Shown here in pieces: positions 1 to 8,819 of a stretch of DNA of 64,000 nucleotides (positions are counted from its first letter, which is position 1; each line of letters starts with the position of its first letter). The notes beneath the pieces are model-generated. The model searched no databases and was not told the origin of the DNA. It saw only the letters and a list, made by a program, of their open reading frames with translations. Source of the DNA: Clostridium aminobutyricum (GTDB lineage: Bacteria; Bacillota; Clostridia; Peptostreptococcales; Anaerovoracaceae); contig NZ_JAFJZZ010000006.1 in NCBI RefSeq assembly GCF_017255415.1, positions 62,001 to 126,000 on the forward strand, given 5' to 3'. The position numbers and the translations under genes are program-made.

Positions 1-104
1 AAATAACGGTCACACGCCTTAATTACTTCGGATAGTCGGATAATCTCAGGCCTTGTACCTATAATCGTCATTACTTTTAATTTATCTATTGTTTTACCTT
101 GCAT
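1..104 (-). CDS. capG: UDP-GlcNAc 2-epimerase family protein, CapG/WbjD-like (5' end only)
   Basis: Only the first 34 codons lie in the window; the gene runs off the left edge. The N-terminus reads through to MTIIGTRPEIIRL, the classic opening of the WecB/CapG family of UDP-N-acetylhexosamine 2-epimerases. The ATG at 104 is preceded by TGGAGG with normal spacing. It follows the capF-like gene by only a couple of bases, so it is the next gene of the operon. In the established UDP-L-FucNAc pathway (CapE, CapF, CapG of Staphylococcus; WbjB, WbjC, WbjD of Pseudomonas) the last enzyme is a 2-epimerase of this family. That makes CapG more likely here than a housekeeping WecB, but the family alone cannot decide. 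Confidence 0.75.
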   Translation of the reverse strand, partial: MQGKTIDKLKVMTIIGTRPEIIRLSEVIKACDRY

Positions 105-106
105 TT

Positions 107-1243
107 CTATACCTCCAGAAAATAGGTATCGGGTTTGTCCTGATTAAAGCTTTCATTGGCCCACATGATTGTGACTAGGTCACTTGTCCCTATATTTGTA
201 ATGTTATGAGTATATCCCGGCGGTATATCAATGACCTCCAGCTTTTCACCACTTACATAATATTCGAGAATCTGTTGTTCTTCTTCTGTACAATCATCAG
301 TCACTAATTTTCTAAATCGAATAATCCCCTGCCCGCTGACCACTAAAAATTTTTCTGTTTTCGTATGATGCCAGTGATTTCCTTTAGTAATGCCAGGTTT
401 AGAGATATTAACCGATACTTGTCCAAAGCTGTCCGCCTTTAAAATTTCTGTAAAAGAGCCTCGCTGATCCACGTTCATTTTTAATGGATAAGAAAACTCT
501 TCTTCCGGTAAATAAGTTAAATACGTGCTATATAGCTTTTTAACCAATGCATCTGACATATCCGATGCTTGTAAGTTTCGCCTGCTTTCTTTAAAGCTTT
601 CTATGATCTCTGCTAATTTACCTAAAGTCGTTTGATGAATGGTATGGATATAATATCTGTGGTCCAGAGCTGGTCTGATTGTGACACCTTCCAACAGGGA
701 TATCCACTCTTCTATAATATCATCTATATAAATCAGATTTAACTCACTTGACTCATTGTGAATTTGTATCGATAAATCATGGGCAATATTGTGACAAAAA
801 GTTGCTACAACAGAATTATAATTTGGTTTACACCACTTACCGAACACGTTAGAAAGACGATAAATAAATACCTTATCAGGTGCTTCCTTTTCATATTCCA
901 GTAATGCTTGTTCTGCCGACAATTTGCTTTTACCGTACGCATTCTCCTGCATTGCTTGTTTGGAGGACGCGAAAATGATTGGGGCTTTATTGTTTTGCTT
1001 CTTCAGGAGCTGCAAAAGCGTTTCAGTAAACTGCACATTGCCTGTGTGGAATTCTTCCTCCGTGAGGGGACGGTTAATCCCAGCTAAATGAAATACAAAA
1101 TCACAATCAGACGTATATTGTTCTAATTCTGCCGCTGTTGTATTCCTAGCGCATAAATATAAGTCCTGATACCCTTTATTTTTTAGCTCTACTATTAAAT
1201 TTTTCCCGATAAATCCGTTGGCTCCAGTAATTAAAATTTTCAT
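107..1243 (-). CDS. capF: CapF-like UDP-sugar reductase with C-terminal cupin
   Basis: 378 residues, the usual CapF length. The N-terminal half is an extended SDR (ITGANGFIGKN nucleotide-binding motif at residues 5-15, FHLAGINRP, and a YGKSK catalytic Tyr-Lys motif near 103). The C-terminal third is a cupin (QRGSFTE about 260, then GNHWHHTKTEKF with metal-binding histidines near 290). This two-domain layout is diagnostic of CapF/WbjC, which makes the UDP-L-6-deoxy-talose-type intermediate on the way to UDP-L-FucNAc; the cupin does C3 epimerisation and the SDR does C4 reduction. It sits between the capE-like and capG-like genes, completing the three-gene pathway. Cytoplasmic; it feeds an L-FucNAc residue into the polysaccharide made by this cluster (inferred). 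Confidence 0.88.
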   Translation of the reverse strand: MKILITGANGFIGKNLIVELKNKGYQDLYLCARNTTAAELEQYTSDCDFVFHLAGINRPLTEEEFHTGNVQFTETLLQLLKKQNNKAPIIFASSKQAMQENAYGKSKLSAEQALLEYEKEAPDKVFIYRLSNVFGKWCKPNYNSVVATFCHNIAHDLSIQIHNESSELNLIYIDDIIEEWISLLEGVTIRPALDHRYYIHTIHQTTLGKLAEIIESFKESRRNLQASDMSDALVKKLYSTYLTYLPEEEFSYPLKMNVDQRGSFTEILKADSFGQVSVNISKPGITKGNHWHHTKTEKFLVVSGQGIIRFRKLVTDDCTEEEQQILEYYVSGEKLEVIDIPPGYTHNITNIGTSDLVTIMWANESFNQDKPDTYFLEV

Positions 1244-1263
1244 ATTGAAGAAACCCCTTAATA

Positions 1264-2292
1264 TTAAAGTTGCTCTTTATTCCACAGAGCAAGCTCCTGC
1301 TGTATATAGTCCAATTGAAGAAGCTTTTCTTTGATTTGTTCCACAGTCAATAATTGAGTGTTTTTAGAATTAAATTCTGACAAGGAATTTCTTTCTGTTT
1401 CACCATCTACGAAGTACTTATCATAATTTAAATCACGTTTGTCAGCGGGCACACGATAAAATTCTCCTAGGTCAATGGCATGTGCACACTCCTCATTAGT
1501 TAGTAATGTTTCATACATCTTTTCTCCGTGTCTGATACCGATTATTTCAATTGGATTGTCCACCTGAAATAATTCAATCACGGCCTTTGCCAAATCTCCG
1601 ATAGTAGAGGCCGGTGCCTTCTGCACCATGATATCTCCGCTATCCGCATGCTGAAATGCAAATAAGACAAGTTCCACAGCTTCTTCAAGGCTCATGATAA
1701 ATCTCGTCATTTCCGAATCGGTAATGGTCAGCGGCTTACCTGCCTTAATTTGCTCGATAAAAAGTGGAATGACCGAGCCTCTTGAGCACATCACATTACC
1801 ATATCTTGTCCCACAAATCATGGTTTTTTTTGGGCTTACAGTTCTTGCCTTAGCAATCAAAACCTTTTCCATCATAGCTTTTGAAGTTCCCATAGCATTA
1901 ACTGGGTACGCAGCTTTATCCGTAGATAAGCAGATGACCTTTGAAACCCCTGCATCAATTGCAGCCGCCAATACGTTGTCAGTACCGATTACGTTGGTTT
2001 TAACGGCCTCCATTGGAAAGAATTCGCAAGAAGGCACCTGTTTTAATGCGGCTGCATGAAAAATATAGTCTACCTCATGAAGAGCATTTCTGACGCTTGC
2101 TAAATCCCGAACATCACCAATGTAGAATTTTAACTTCTCATTGTGATACTCCTGTCTCATGTCATCCTGTTTTTTTTCATCTCTTGAAAAAATACGAATT
2201 TCTCCTATATTGGTTTTTAAAAAGCGGTCTAAAACAGCATGTCCAAAAGAACCTGTACCGCCTGTTATTAATAATGTTTTATCTTTAAACAT
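1264..2292 (-). CDS. capE: CapE-like UDP-GlcNAc 4,6-dehydratase (5-inverting)
   Basis: About 342 residues. N-terminal Rossmann motif ITGGTGSFGHAVL, IFSRDEKKQ and DVRD are typical of the inverting 4,6-dehydratases (CapE, WbjB, PseB, FlaA1). An STDKA motif follows, then an MGTSKAMME segment where CapE-type enzymes carry Met-x(3)-Lys instead of the SDR Tyr. It converts UDP-GlcNAc to the 4-keto-6-deoxy-L-arabino sugar, the first step to UDP-L-FucNAc. I chose the ATG at 2292 because GGAG lies 9 bases upstream; the ATG at 2301 directly abuts that Shine-Dalgarno. The gene overlaps the 3' end of galE, so the two are translationally coupled. PseB activity is possible in principle, but the neighbouring CapF argues for L-FucNAc. 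Confidence 0.88.
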   Translation of the reverse strand: MFKDKTLLITGGTGSFGHAVLDRFLKTNIGEIRIFSRDEKKQDDMRQEYHNEKLKFYIGDVRDLASVRNALHEVDYIFHAAALKQVPSCEFFPMEAVKTNVIGTDNVLAAAIDAGVSKVICLSTDKAAYPVNAMGTSKAMMEKVLIAKARTVSPKKTMICGTRYGNVMCSRGSVIPLFIEQIKAGKPLTITDSEMTRFIMSLEEAVELVLFAFQHADSGDIMVQKAPASTIGDLAKAVIELFQVDNPIEIIGIRHGEKMYETLLTNEECAHAIDLGEFYRVPADKRDLNYDKYFVDGETERNSLSEFNSKNTQLLTVEQIKEKLLQLDYIQQELALWNKEQL

Positions 2293-3352
2293 TCTCTTCA
2301 TCTCCGTTAAATGACAAATTCTTTACTGTCGCCCATTTCCATGCGCTTCTGCACATGTCTTCTAGCGAATAATTTGCCTTCCATCTGAGTTCCTTTTCCG
2401 CTTTTGAAGGATTAGCATAACAGCTAGCAATATCTCCAAGCCTTCTACCTGTTATTCTATAAGGAATATCCACACCAGATACTTTTTTAAAAGTATTTAC
2501 CAATTCTAATACACTATAGCCTTTCCCTGTACCCAGATTATATGTTTTTAGACCGCACCTTGACTCCATATGCTCCAATGCTTTTACGTGACCATCAGCT
2601 AAATCCATCACGTGGATATAATCCCGTACACCTGTCCCATCTTTAGTCGGATAATCATTACCAAAAATATTCAGATAAGGCCTTTTCTTTTTTGCAACTT
2701 CTAAGATGTACGGCATCAAATTGTTGGGAATGCCATTAGGGTCTTCACCGATTAAGCCACTTTCATGGGCCCCTATTGGGTTAAAATATCTTAATATTAC
2801 GATATCCCATTGATTATCCGACATATAAATATCTCTCAAGACTTGTTCAATCATTAATTTTGTCATGCCATATGGATTTGTTGCGTTTAGTGGAAAGTCT
2901 TCAGAAATTGCTTTTCCTTCAATAATTCCAGTTCCAATTTGTTCAGGCAATACAGTTTTCGCATCTTGATAAACGGTTGCTGATGAACTAAAAACCAACC
3001 GCTTACAATGATATTCATCCATAACTGCCAACAAAGACAATGTGGACATGATATTATTATGATAATAGATTAACGGCTTTTCTACAGATTCTCCCACCGC
3101 TTTTAGCCCTGCAAAGTGAACGACGCTCTTTATGTTATGTCTCATAAAGATATCTCGAATCATTTGACGGTTACAAACATCTCCACAATAAAAATTTACT
3201 TTTTTTTGAGTTATTTTTTCTATGCTTTCTATAACGGATAACTTACTGTTAAATAAATTATCAATAATCACAATTTCTTGTTCTTTTTCTAAGAGACGAA
3301 TAACTGTATGAGAGCCGATGTATCCCGTCCCACCTGTAACTAATATTGCCAT
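2285..3352 (-). CDS. galE: UDP-glucose 4-epimerase
   Basis: 355 residues. Starts with VTGGTGYIGSHT (NAD binding), has DNLFNS, FAGLKAVGESV, SSSATVY, and the catalytic NPYGMTK motif (Tyr-x3-Lys). Later come LRYFNPIGAH and DYIHVMDLADGH, all GalE signatures. Interconverts UDP-glucose and UDP-galactose (possibly the N-acetyl forms) with tightly bound NAD+. It lies between a glycosyltransferase and capE in a continuous minus-strand operon, so it probably supplies a galactose-type sugar for the polysaccharide. It could also serve general galactose metabolism if no other copy exists, which cannot be judged from this window. Confidence 0.93.
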   Translation of the reverse strand: MAILVTGGTGYIGSHTVIRLLEKEQEIVIIDNLFNSKLSVIESIEKITQKKVNFYCGDVCNRQMIRDIFMRHNIKSVVHFAGLKAVGESVEKPLIYYHNNIMSTLSLLAVMDEYHCKRLVFSSSATVYQDAKTVLPEQIGTGIIEGKAISEDFPLNATNPYGMTKLMIEQVLRDIYMSDNQWDIVILRYFNPIGAHESGLIGEDPNGIPNNLMPYILEVAKKKRPYLNIFGNDYPTKDGTGVRDYIHVMDLADGHVKALEHMESRCGLKTYNLGTGKGYSVLELVNTFKKVSGVDIPYRITGRRLGDIASCYANPSKAEKELRWKANYSLEDMCRSAWKWATVKNLSFNGDEENV

Positions 3353-3375
3353 TTTTATCCTCGACTTAAAAGATT

Positions 3376-4596
3376 TTACCTTTTTAAAATTTGTTTATAT
3401 AAGGAATAGTATTCTCTATATTTATCTTCTTTTCTAAATAAATTTGCTCTATTTAAACATTCTTCAGCGCCAATAGGGTATCTTTTCAATTTATATATTG
3501 CTTCACATAACTCATGGATGTTGCCTTTTTCAACGATAATGCCGCAGCTTTCATCTAATATTTCAGGACTTCCCCCTGTATTGTATGTAACAATTGGTGT
3601 TCCGCAAGCCAGAGCCTCAATATTTGTAGTAGGGAATGTATCCTCCAGTGTTGGATTTACAAATACATCCGCTACCGCATAATATTTTGCTAGCTCTTGA
3701 ATGTTATTTGTTCTTGTCACACCTATCATATTGGAGGGTAATGCCTTTCTTTGTGTTTCAGATAATCCTACTAGAATAATTTGATATTCCGGTGTAAGAA
3801 TCTTGCCTAAGGCCAAGAATTCATTCAATCCCTTCCGTTCTCCCCAAACGCTGGCAATTCCTAAGGCTATAAATTTCCCTTGGCATCCAAGCTTTTGTAA
3901 GATTTTATCTTTCTCTTCGATATCTTGTATTGGTTTAAAAATGGTCAGATCAATTCCATTATTAATTAAATGTACAGGATATTTTGATAAGTATGACTTC
4001 TTTACCAAGCCCTGCAGCCACAAAGAAGGGGCGACAATATTCATACTGCTTACAGAAGTAAACAGTTCTTTCTTTTTTTTATAATTAAATCGACTGTTAT
4101 CCAGCCACTTGCTGCTCGGGTATTCTCCCTTTTGAGGGCATGTATAGCAACCAGTCTTCCATTTTGGGCAGTTTATATAATCAAAATGGGCACAATGTCC
4201 TGTAAAACTCCAGCAATCATGCAATGTCCAGATAACGGGCTTATGATATTCCTCTAGGAATTTAAATAAGACATTAATGTTAACATAATATCCATGTATA
4301 TTATGCAAATGAATAATATCAGGCTCATATTTTATAATAACCTCTATCAATCTTTGAGTAGCTTTTAGCGAACCAAACCCGTGCATATCAAATACTCGTG
4401 TTAAAATACCATGAATCTTAATATCTAAACGAGAACCAATTTTATAAGCATTTACAGATTCATTCTTTATTTGCTCGTCTCGTCCAAAACAAACAAAATA
4501 TTCATCTCCTTGCTCAGTCAATGTACTCCCTAAATCCTCTACGATTCTTCCAGTACTTCCAACTCCGTAAACAGAATTTATTTGAAGAACTTTCAC
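3376..4596 (-). CDS. Glycosyltransferase family 4
   Basis: 406 residues with the GT-B fold signature of GT4. The N-terminal MKVLQINSVYGVGSTGR acceptor domain is followed by LHNIHGYY and WTLHDCWSFTGHC. A Cys-rich insert (CPKWKTGCYTCP) is common in the WcaC-like branch. The C-terminal donor domain holds GIASVWGERKG, VNPTLEDTFPTTNIEALACGTPIVTYNTGGSPEI, including the E-x7-E region that contacts the nucleotide sugar. It transfers a sugar to a lipid-linked intermediate at the cytoplasmic face. Donor and acceptor cannot be told from sequence. It is the second glycosyltransferase upstream of the nucleotide-sugar genes. Confidence 0.85.
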   Translation of the reverse strand: MKVLQINSVYGVGSTGRIVEDLGSTLTEQGDEYFVCFGRDEQIKNESVNAYKIGSRLDIKIHGILTRVFDMHGFGSLKATQRLIEVIIKYEPDIIHLHNIHGYYVNINVLFKFLEEYHKPVIWTLHDCWSFTGHCAHFDYINCPKWKTGCYTCPQKGEYPSSKWLDNSRFNYKKKKELFTSVSSMNIVAPSLWLQGLVKKSYLSKYPVHLINNGIDLTIFKPIQDIEEKDKILQKLGCQGKFIALGIASVWGERKGLNEFLALGKILTPEYQIILVGLSETQRKALPSNMIGVTRTNNIQELAKYYAVADVFVNPTLEDTFPTTNIEALACGTPIVTYNTGGSPEILDESCGIIVEKGNIHELCEAIYKLKRYPIGAEECLNRANLFRKEDKYREYYSLYKQILKR

Positions 4597-4629
4597 TACC
4601 TTACTCCTGACTTTTAGATTCTAAGAATT

Positions 4630-5718
4630 TTAATTATTTAAGAATATTTTGTAATGGATTCTAGCCATATTTTCTATTGTATAAATACCTGCAGTCTGCA
4701 TCGCTCTTTCGCCCATAACTGTTCTTAAATTTCGATCCTTAGCTAATAGGTTTATCTTGTCTGCTAAAATTTGTTCATCTTTTATTGGAATAATAAAGCC
4801 ATTTTGACCTTCACTAATCATGGTTAACCCTGCAATACATTTATCAGTCGTAATTGTAGGTAATCCATGTGACATCGCCTCATTAACTACTAAACCCCAA
4901 ATGTCTTCTCTTGTAGGTAGAACGAAAATGTCAGCACAATGATAGAAATCTATTAATTCAGTTTTAGTTTTAAAACCAATAAAATGGACATTTTCCAAGT
5001 TATATTTCTTTACAATGTTTTTATAGGTATCTGTAGGAGATCCGCCAATAATATAAACACTTATGTTTTCCGCTAATAAGGAACAGGCTTTAAGTAAATC
5101 TTCAAACCCTTTCCTTTGAATAAATTGCCCAACTGATAGAACCATAATATTGTTTGTAATATCTAACTGTATCCTTAATCGTTCTTTTTTATCCTGTGAA
5201 ACTTTTTCAACTTCACATAGTTTAAGTGAAGAAAAAGGATATTCAAAGATATTTTCACTTCTTGCTCCATAGTGAACTAAATATTCCTTTGTTCTTTTTC
5301 CCGTACATAACCAATAAGTTGCACTTCCTATTAAATACCGTTTTAGTCTATACTTCAATAACTTTTCATTTGCTATAAATCCACCATCTGCATTTATGTA
5401 GAACTTGGCCCTTTTTATTTTAAGAATTAAAATAGCTAATATCCCTGTAGGGGTTGCATACCCTCCCACTACAATTTTATCCCATCTTTTTAAGAGAATA
5501 GGAAGTATGTTAAAGCATAAAGCACTTTCATCTTTATTAAAAATACCTCTTGAAAAAATTTGTTTGAACTTTCTACTATCTTTATTTTCCCACTTAGTAT
5601 CTCTATTTGACGCTACATCTTTTTCGTAAAAAACAGTTAAGTCGCAGTAATCTGATAATTCATTAAAAAAATCAACCCTATATGGACTAGGAACATTTGT
5701 AATATATAAAACTTTCAT
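4630..5718 (-). CDS. Glycosyltransferase family 4
   Basis: 362 residues. Opens with MKVLYITNVPSPYRVDFFNEL, typical of a GT4 subgroup found in capsule loci. It has VGGYATPTG in the acceptor domain, LSVGQFIQRKGFEDLL at the start of the donor domain, and LPTREDIWGLVVNEAMSHGLPTITTD with the E-x7-E-like nucleotide-binding segment. A cytosolic or peripheral membrane retaining transferase acting on a lipid-linked glycan. It is more AT-rich than the catabolic half of the window, as are the genes up to about 12 kb, which fits the variable composition of polysaccharide loci. Sugar specificity is unknown. Confidence 0.85.
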   Translation of the reverse strand: MKVLYITNVPSPYRVDFFNELSDYCDLTVFYEKDVASNRDTKWENKDSRKFKQIFSRGIFNKDESALCFNILPILLKRWDKIVVGGYATPTGILAILILKIKRAKFYINADGGFIANEKLLKYRLKRYLIGSATYWLCTGKRTKEYLVHYGARSENIFEYPFSSLKLCEVEKVSQDKKERLRIQLDITNNIMVLSVGQFIQRKGFEDLLKACSLLAENISVYIIGGSPTDTYKNIVKKYNLENVHFIGFKTKTELIDFYHCADIFVLPTREDIWGLVVNEAMSHGLPTITTDKCIAGLTMISEGQNGFIIPIKDEQILADKINLLAKDRNLRTVMGERAMQTAGIYTIENMARIHYKIFLNN

Positions 5719-5739
5719 TATTGGCCCTCTACCTCATTC

Positions 5740-6843
5740 TTAAGCATTTAATATAATGCTGCAGATACGATCCACTTCACATAATTCTAAATCAGCATAA
5801 ATAGGTAGCGTCAGAACTCGTTCAGAAATATACTTTGCAATAGGTGTCTCTTCAACATTAAACTTGTCTTTATAACAATCATAAGTATTAGTGAGTGGGT
5901 AAAAGTATTTACGCACATGTATATCTTCACTCTTAAGTTTTTCAAACACTTGATCACGATTTAATTTATACTGATCAAATATTACCGGAAAATACGCATA
6001 ATTACGCTTAACCTCCTTTCTTTCTTTAGGCAACCTGATTCCGGCGATATTGTTTAATTGTAGCATATATCTATTAAATACAACTTTCCTTTTTTCGATC
6101 TCCCCGTCAATATGTCTTAGATTACAAATGCCCATAGCTGCTTGAAACTCATTCATTTTTGCATTTCCACCTACATATTCAACAGTTTCTGGCCCTGTTA
6201 TTCCAAAATTCTTTATATCATACAATATCCTAGATAAATTCTCATTATTATATGATACTGCTCCACCTTCTATGGTATTAAATACCTTTGTTGCATGGAA
6301 ACTGAATATCGATGCATCTCCAAAATTTGCACTACTTATTCCATTAACAGTAACACCAAAAGCATGGGCTGCATCATAAATAACTTTTAATTTATACTTA
6401 TTAGCAATTCGTTCAATCTTTTCAACATTACATATATTCCCATAGACATGAACTGGAATAATTGCTGTTGTTTTATCGGTTATTAATTCTTCCAACTTAT
6501 CCGCATCTATCGTAAAATCCTCTAAATTAATATCACAGAAAACTGGCTTTAGACCATTTCTTACTATTGCATGAGTTGTTGATGCAAAGGTAAAAGGAGT
6601 TGTTATCACTTCTCCTGTAAGAGCAAATGCTGCTATAATGCATTCTAAGGCAAGATGCCCATTTGTGAAAAGCTCAATATTAGGAGTATCTAAATACTTC
6701 AATAATCCTATTTGGAGTTGTTTATGTTTTGTCCCCATATTTGTTAACCAGTGACTTTCCCATAAATCTTTTATTTCCTCAATATACTCTTCTAATTCTG
6801 GCATAGAAGAGCGTGTTACTAATATTCTCTTTTTATTTAACAT
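5740..6843 (-). CDS. DegT/DnrJ/EryC1/StrS-family sugar aminotransferase
   Basis: 367 residues. Contains the PLP fold motifs of this family: TNGHLALE, TTPFTFASTTHAI, IPVHVYGN, YDAAHAFG (Asp contacting the pyridine nitrogen) and FSFHATKVFNTIEGGAV with the Schiff-base Lys near residue 187. C-terminal part has KMNEFQAAMG, also typical. Such enzymes aminate a keto-sugar nucleotide. The start overlaps the end of the upstream epimerase gene by 7 bp, so the pair is translationally coupled and the epimerase/dehydratase may supply its keto-sugar. The product (for example a 3- or 4-amino sugar) cannot be assigned without a clear partner dehydratase. Confidence 0.88.
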   Translation of the reverse strand: MLNKKRILVTRSSMPELEEYIEEIKDLWESHWLTNMGTKHKQLQIGLLKYLDTPNIELFTNGHLALECIIAAFALTGEVITTPFTFASTTHAIVRNGLKPVFCDINLEDFTIDADKLEELITDKTTAIIPVHVYGNICNVEKIERIANKYKLKVIYDAAHAFGVTVNGISSANFGDASIFSFHATKVFNTIEGGAVSYNNENLSRILYDIKNFGITGPETVEYVGGNAKMNEFQAAMGICNLRHIDGEIEKRKVVFNRYMLQLNNIAGIRLPKERKEVKRNYAYFPVIFDQYKLNRDQVFEKLKSEDIHVRKYFYPLTNTYDCYKDKFNVEETPIAKYISERVLTLPIYADLELCEVDRICSIILNA

Positions 6844-7841
6844 CTCAAATTCTCTCTTAGTTCTTTAAATCTATCAACCTGCATTTCAGCTTTATAGTCT
6901 TCAAATAGCCTTAAGCAATCATACTGGGGTTCGTATCCCAATTCTCTCTTTGCATTTTCAATATCCATTAAGAAGCCTCCGCCAGCCTTCTTATCTAATC
7001 GATAGATTATTTCTGATGGATGTTCAACAGGAGAAAATACTTTAATAATTGTTTCAATTTGTTCCTGCAGCGTAACTGGTCTGCCCGTTCCCACATTATA
7101 AAAACCTTTTTCAAGATTAGCTTCAACTGTTTTACATATCATTTGAGCACAGTCATAAACGTGAACCATATCCTTTGCATAGTTAGGATCCCCCCAAAGT
7201 TCAATTGGCTCACCTTTCATCGCTTTATCAATCATTAAATATATAGGCCTAATTGTTTTAATCCCGTTAGGATGATAATAATGATAAGGACTGTAACTAT
7301 AAATCGTAGGAAATCTGAAAACAAATTTCTTAATATCATATTCCTGATGATAATGTTCTATAAGTTCAATCGCAGTATTCTTTGAAATAACATAAACCGA
7401 ATGATCTCCCTTGTAGCTAAAATTATATGGAAGATCAGGTTTTAAAACAACATCATCTTTGGCGCATAATGAAATATCAAAAACTGTAGTTGAATATAGA
7501 ATACGGTCAGCTTTAACTTTTCGACAATACTCTAGCACATTATATGCACCTAGAATATTAGACTCAATATATTTTTCAGGATGATATCCTTCCATGTATG
7601 AAGGAATTTGTGCTGCTAAGAACACAACTGCATATACATCTTCCTTAGGAAGTTTATCAAAATCTTCACTTTTAGAAATATCAACAGAATAATATGGAAT
7701 ATCCATACTAGAAAAAAAGTCTGTTTCACGACGACCAGTTGCAATCACTTCATATTTATTAGCATCAAAATATTCTTTAGCATACTTCAATACATAAGAT
7801 CCAACATTACCTGTAGCACCAAAAATAATAATTTTTTTCAT
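6837..7841 (-). CDS. NAD-dependent epimerase/dehydratase (extended SDR)
   Basis: 334 residues. Rossmann motif IFGATGNVGSYVLKYA near the N-terminus, TGRRETD, FLAAQIPSY, and a catalytic Tyr-Lys in the YVISKNTA segment around residue 150. Later FRFPTIYSYSPYHYYH and DMVHVYDCAQMI are like dTDP- or UDP-sugar modifying SDRs. It overlaps the following DegT aminotransferase by 7 bp and starts inside the preceding PLP-like gene (ATGA overlap). These three genes are thus one translationally coupled block, probably making one modified sugar. Whether it is a reductase, epimerase or dehydratase is not resolved. Confidence 0.82.
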   Translation of the reverse strand: MKKIIIFGATGNVGSYVLKYAKEYFDANKYEVIATGRRETDFFSSMDIPYYSVDISKSEDFDKLPKEDVYAVVFLAAQIPSYMEGYHPEKYIESNILGAYNVLEYCRKVKADRILYSTTVFDISLCAKDDVVLKPDLPYNFSYKGDHSVYVISKNTAIELIEHYHQEYDIKKFVFRFPTIYSYSPYHYYHPNGIKTIRPIYLMIDKAMKGEPIELWGDPNYAKDMVHVYDCAQMICKTVEANLEKGFYNVGTGRPVTLQEQIETIIKVFSPVEHPSEIIYRLDKKAGGGFLMDIENAKRELGYEPQYDCLRLFEDYKAEMQVDRFKELRENLRC

Positions 7842-8806
7842 CGTAACAAGCCTCCATTATATTTCTTTATTGTCTTAATTATAATATCCATTTCCTTAAA
7901 ATCATATCTTTGATCGCAAGGAATACAAGCTAGATTCTTCGTGAGTTTCCACTCAAAAGAATCCACCTTACATAATTTTAATATATTAGGCCAAAGCGTT
8001 GGAACATAAATATTTTCTTTTATTAATGTCTTTTTTAAGTCTTCTCCACCATTCTTTAATAATAATGGATACATATATGGCCCAGGGACTTCTTTTACCT
8101 TTAGACAATTTATTGGATCAAGGTTTTTATGCAAATAAGAAAAGTTTTTTTCTCGTCGCTCCTTAATTTGTTTATAATCAAGGTTTCCTAACAACGTCTT
8201 CGTAAGTAACGAAATCATTCGCAATGGCACATTTTGTAAAGCTTCTTCATTTTCTTGATATAGTTGAAAATACTCAGAAGCGGTGTTTTCTAGACGTCCT
8301 AATATATGCGATATTCGATTTGCTGACTTATCTCTTGGCAATACTGAATCTTCTATCTGATCAGTTATAAGGTACGCACCATCTGGGACTCCAAAAAATT
8401 TTCGACAAGTATAAATAGTATCAACATTTTTTTCAGGTTCGGTGAAAAATGCCTGAGCATTATCAACTATTATACTTTTATATTTATCTTTGAATAATCT
8501 TATTGTTTCATTATCAACTTGTCCAAAATAATTAACAATATAGAGCCATTCTCCATCTGCTAGTTTTTTATTAAAGCTAGGCAAAAGGTTATTATTAATA
8601 TGATAGAATTCAATCTCACATCTTTCTTCTTGGACCGCTTTCGTAACGACATCGCAAATATAATATGGTATATACAATTTTTTAATATTTTTAAATCGAA
8701 TAATATATTTTAAGCAACTACGCCCAAGATTTAATTCGACCGACTCTCTGTAATATGGTAACACGCCTACATTACTTAACTCGAAATAACCACCAATTTC
8801 TTTCAT
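7838..8806 (-). CDS. Degenerate DegT-like PLP-fold protein of a polysaccharide locus
   Basis: 322 residues with no confident function. It resembles the DegT/StrS aminotransferase fold: IPYYICDVVTKAVQ, YIVNYFGQ, IVDNAQAFF (aligning with the DAAHAFG motif) and CRKFFGVPDGAYL, where the Lys would be the PLP-binding residue. It lacks the longer C-terminal half of true sugar aminotransferases. The start ATG at 8806 follows a modest purine-rich site. It overlaps the downstream epimerase gene by 4 bp and is 13 bp after a WbqC-family gene. WbqC proteins commonly neighbour such genes in O-antigen and flagellin-glycan clusters. It may be an aminotransferase with an unusual substrate or a non-catalytic relative. 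Confidence 0.6.
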   Translation of the reverse strand: MKEIGGYFELSNVGVLPYYRESVELNLGRSCLKYIIRFKNIKKLYIPYYICDVVTKAVQEERCEIEFYHINNNLLPSFNKKLADGEWLYIVNYFGQVDNETIRLFKDKYKSIIVDNAQAFFTEPEKNVDTIYTCRKFFGVPDGAYLITDQIEDSVLPRDKSANRISHILGRLENTASEYFQLYQENEEALQNVPLRMISLLTKTLLGNLDYKQIKERREKNFSYLHKNLDPINCLKVKEVPGPYMYPLLLKNGGEDLKKTLIKENIYVPTLWPNILKLCKVDSFEWKLTKNLACIPCDQRYDFKEMDIIIKTIKKYNGGLLR

Positions 8807-8819
8807 TTGAATAACCTCA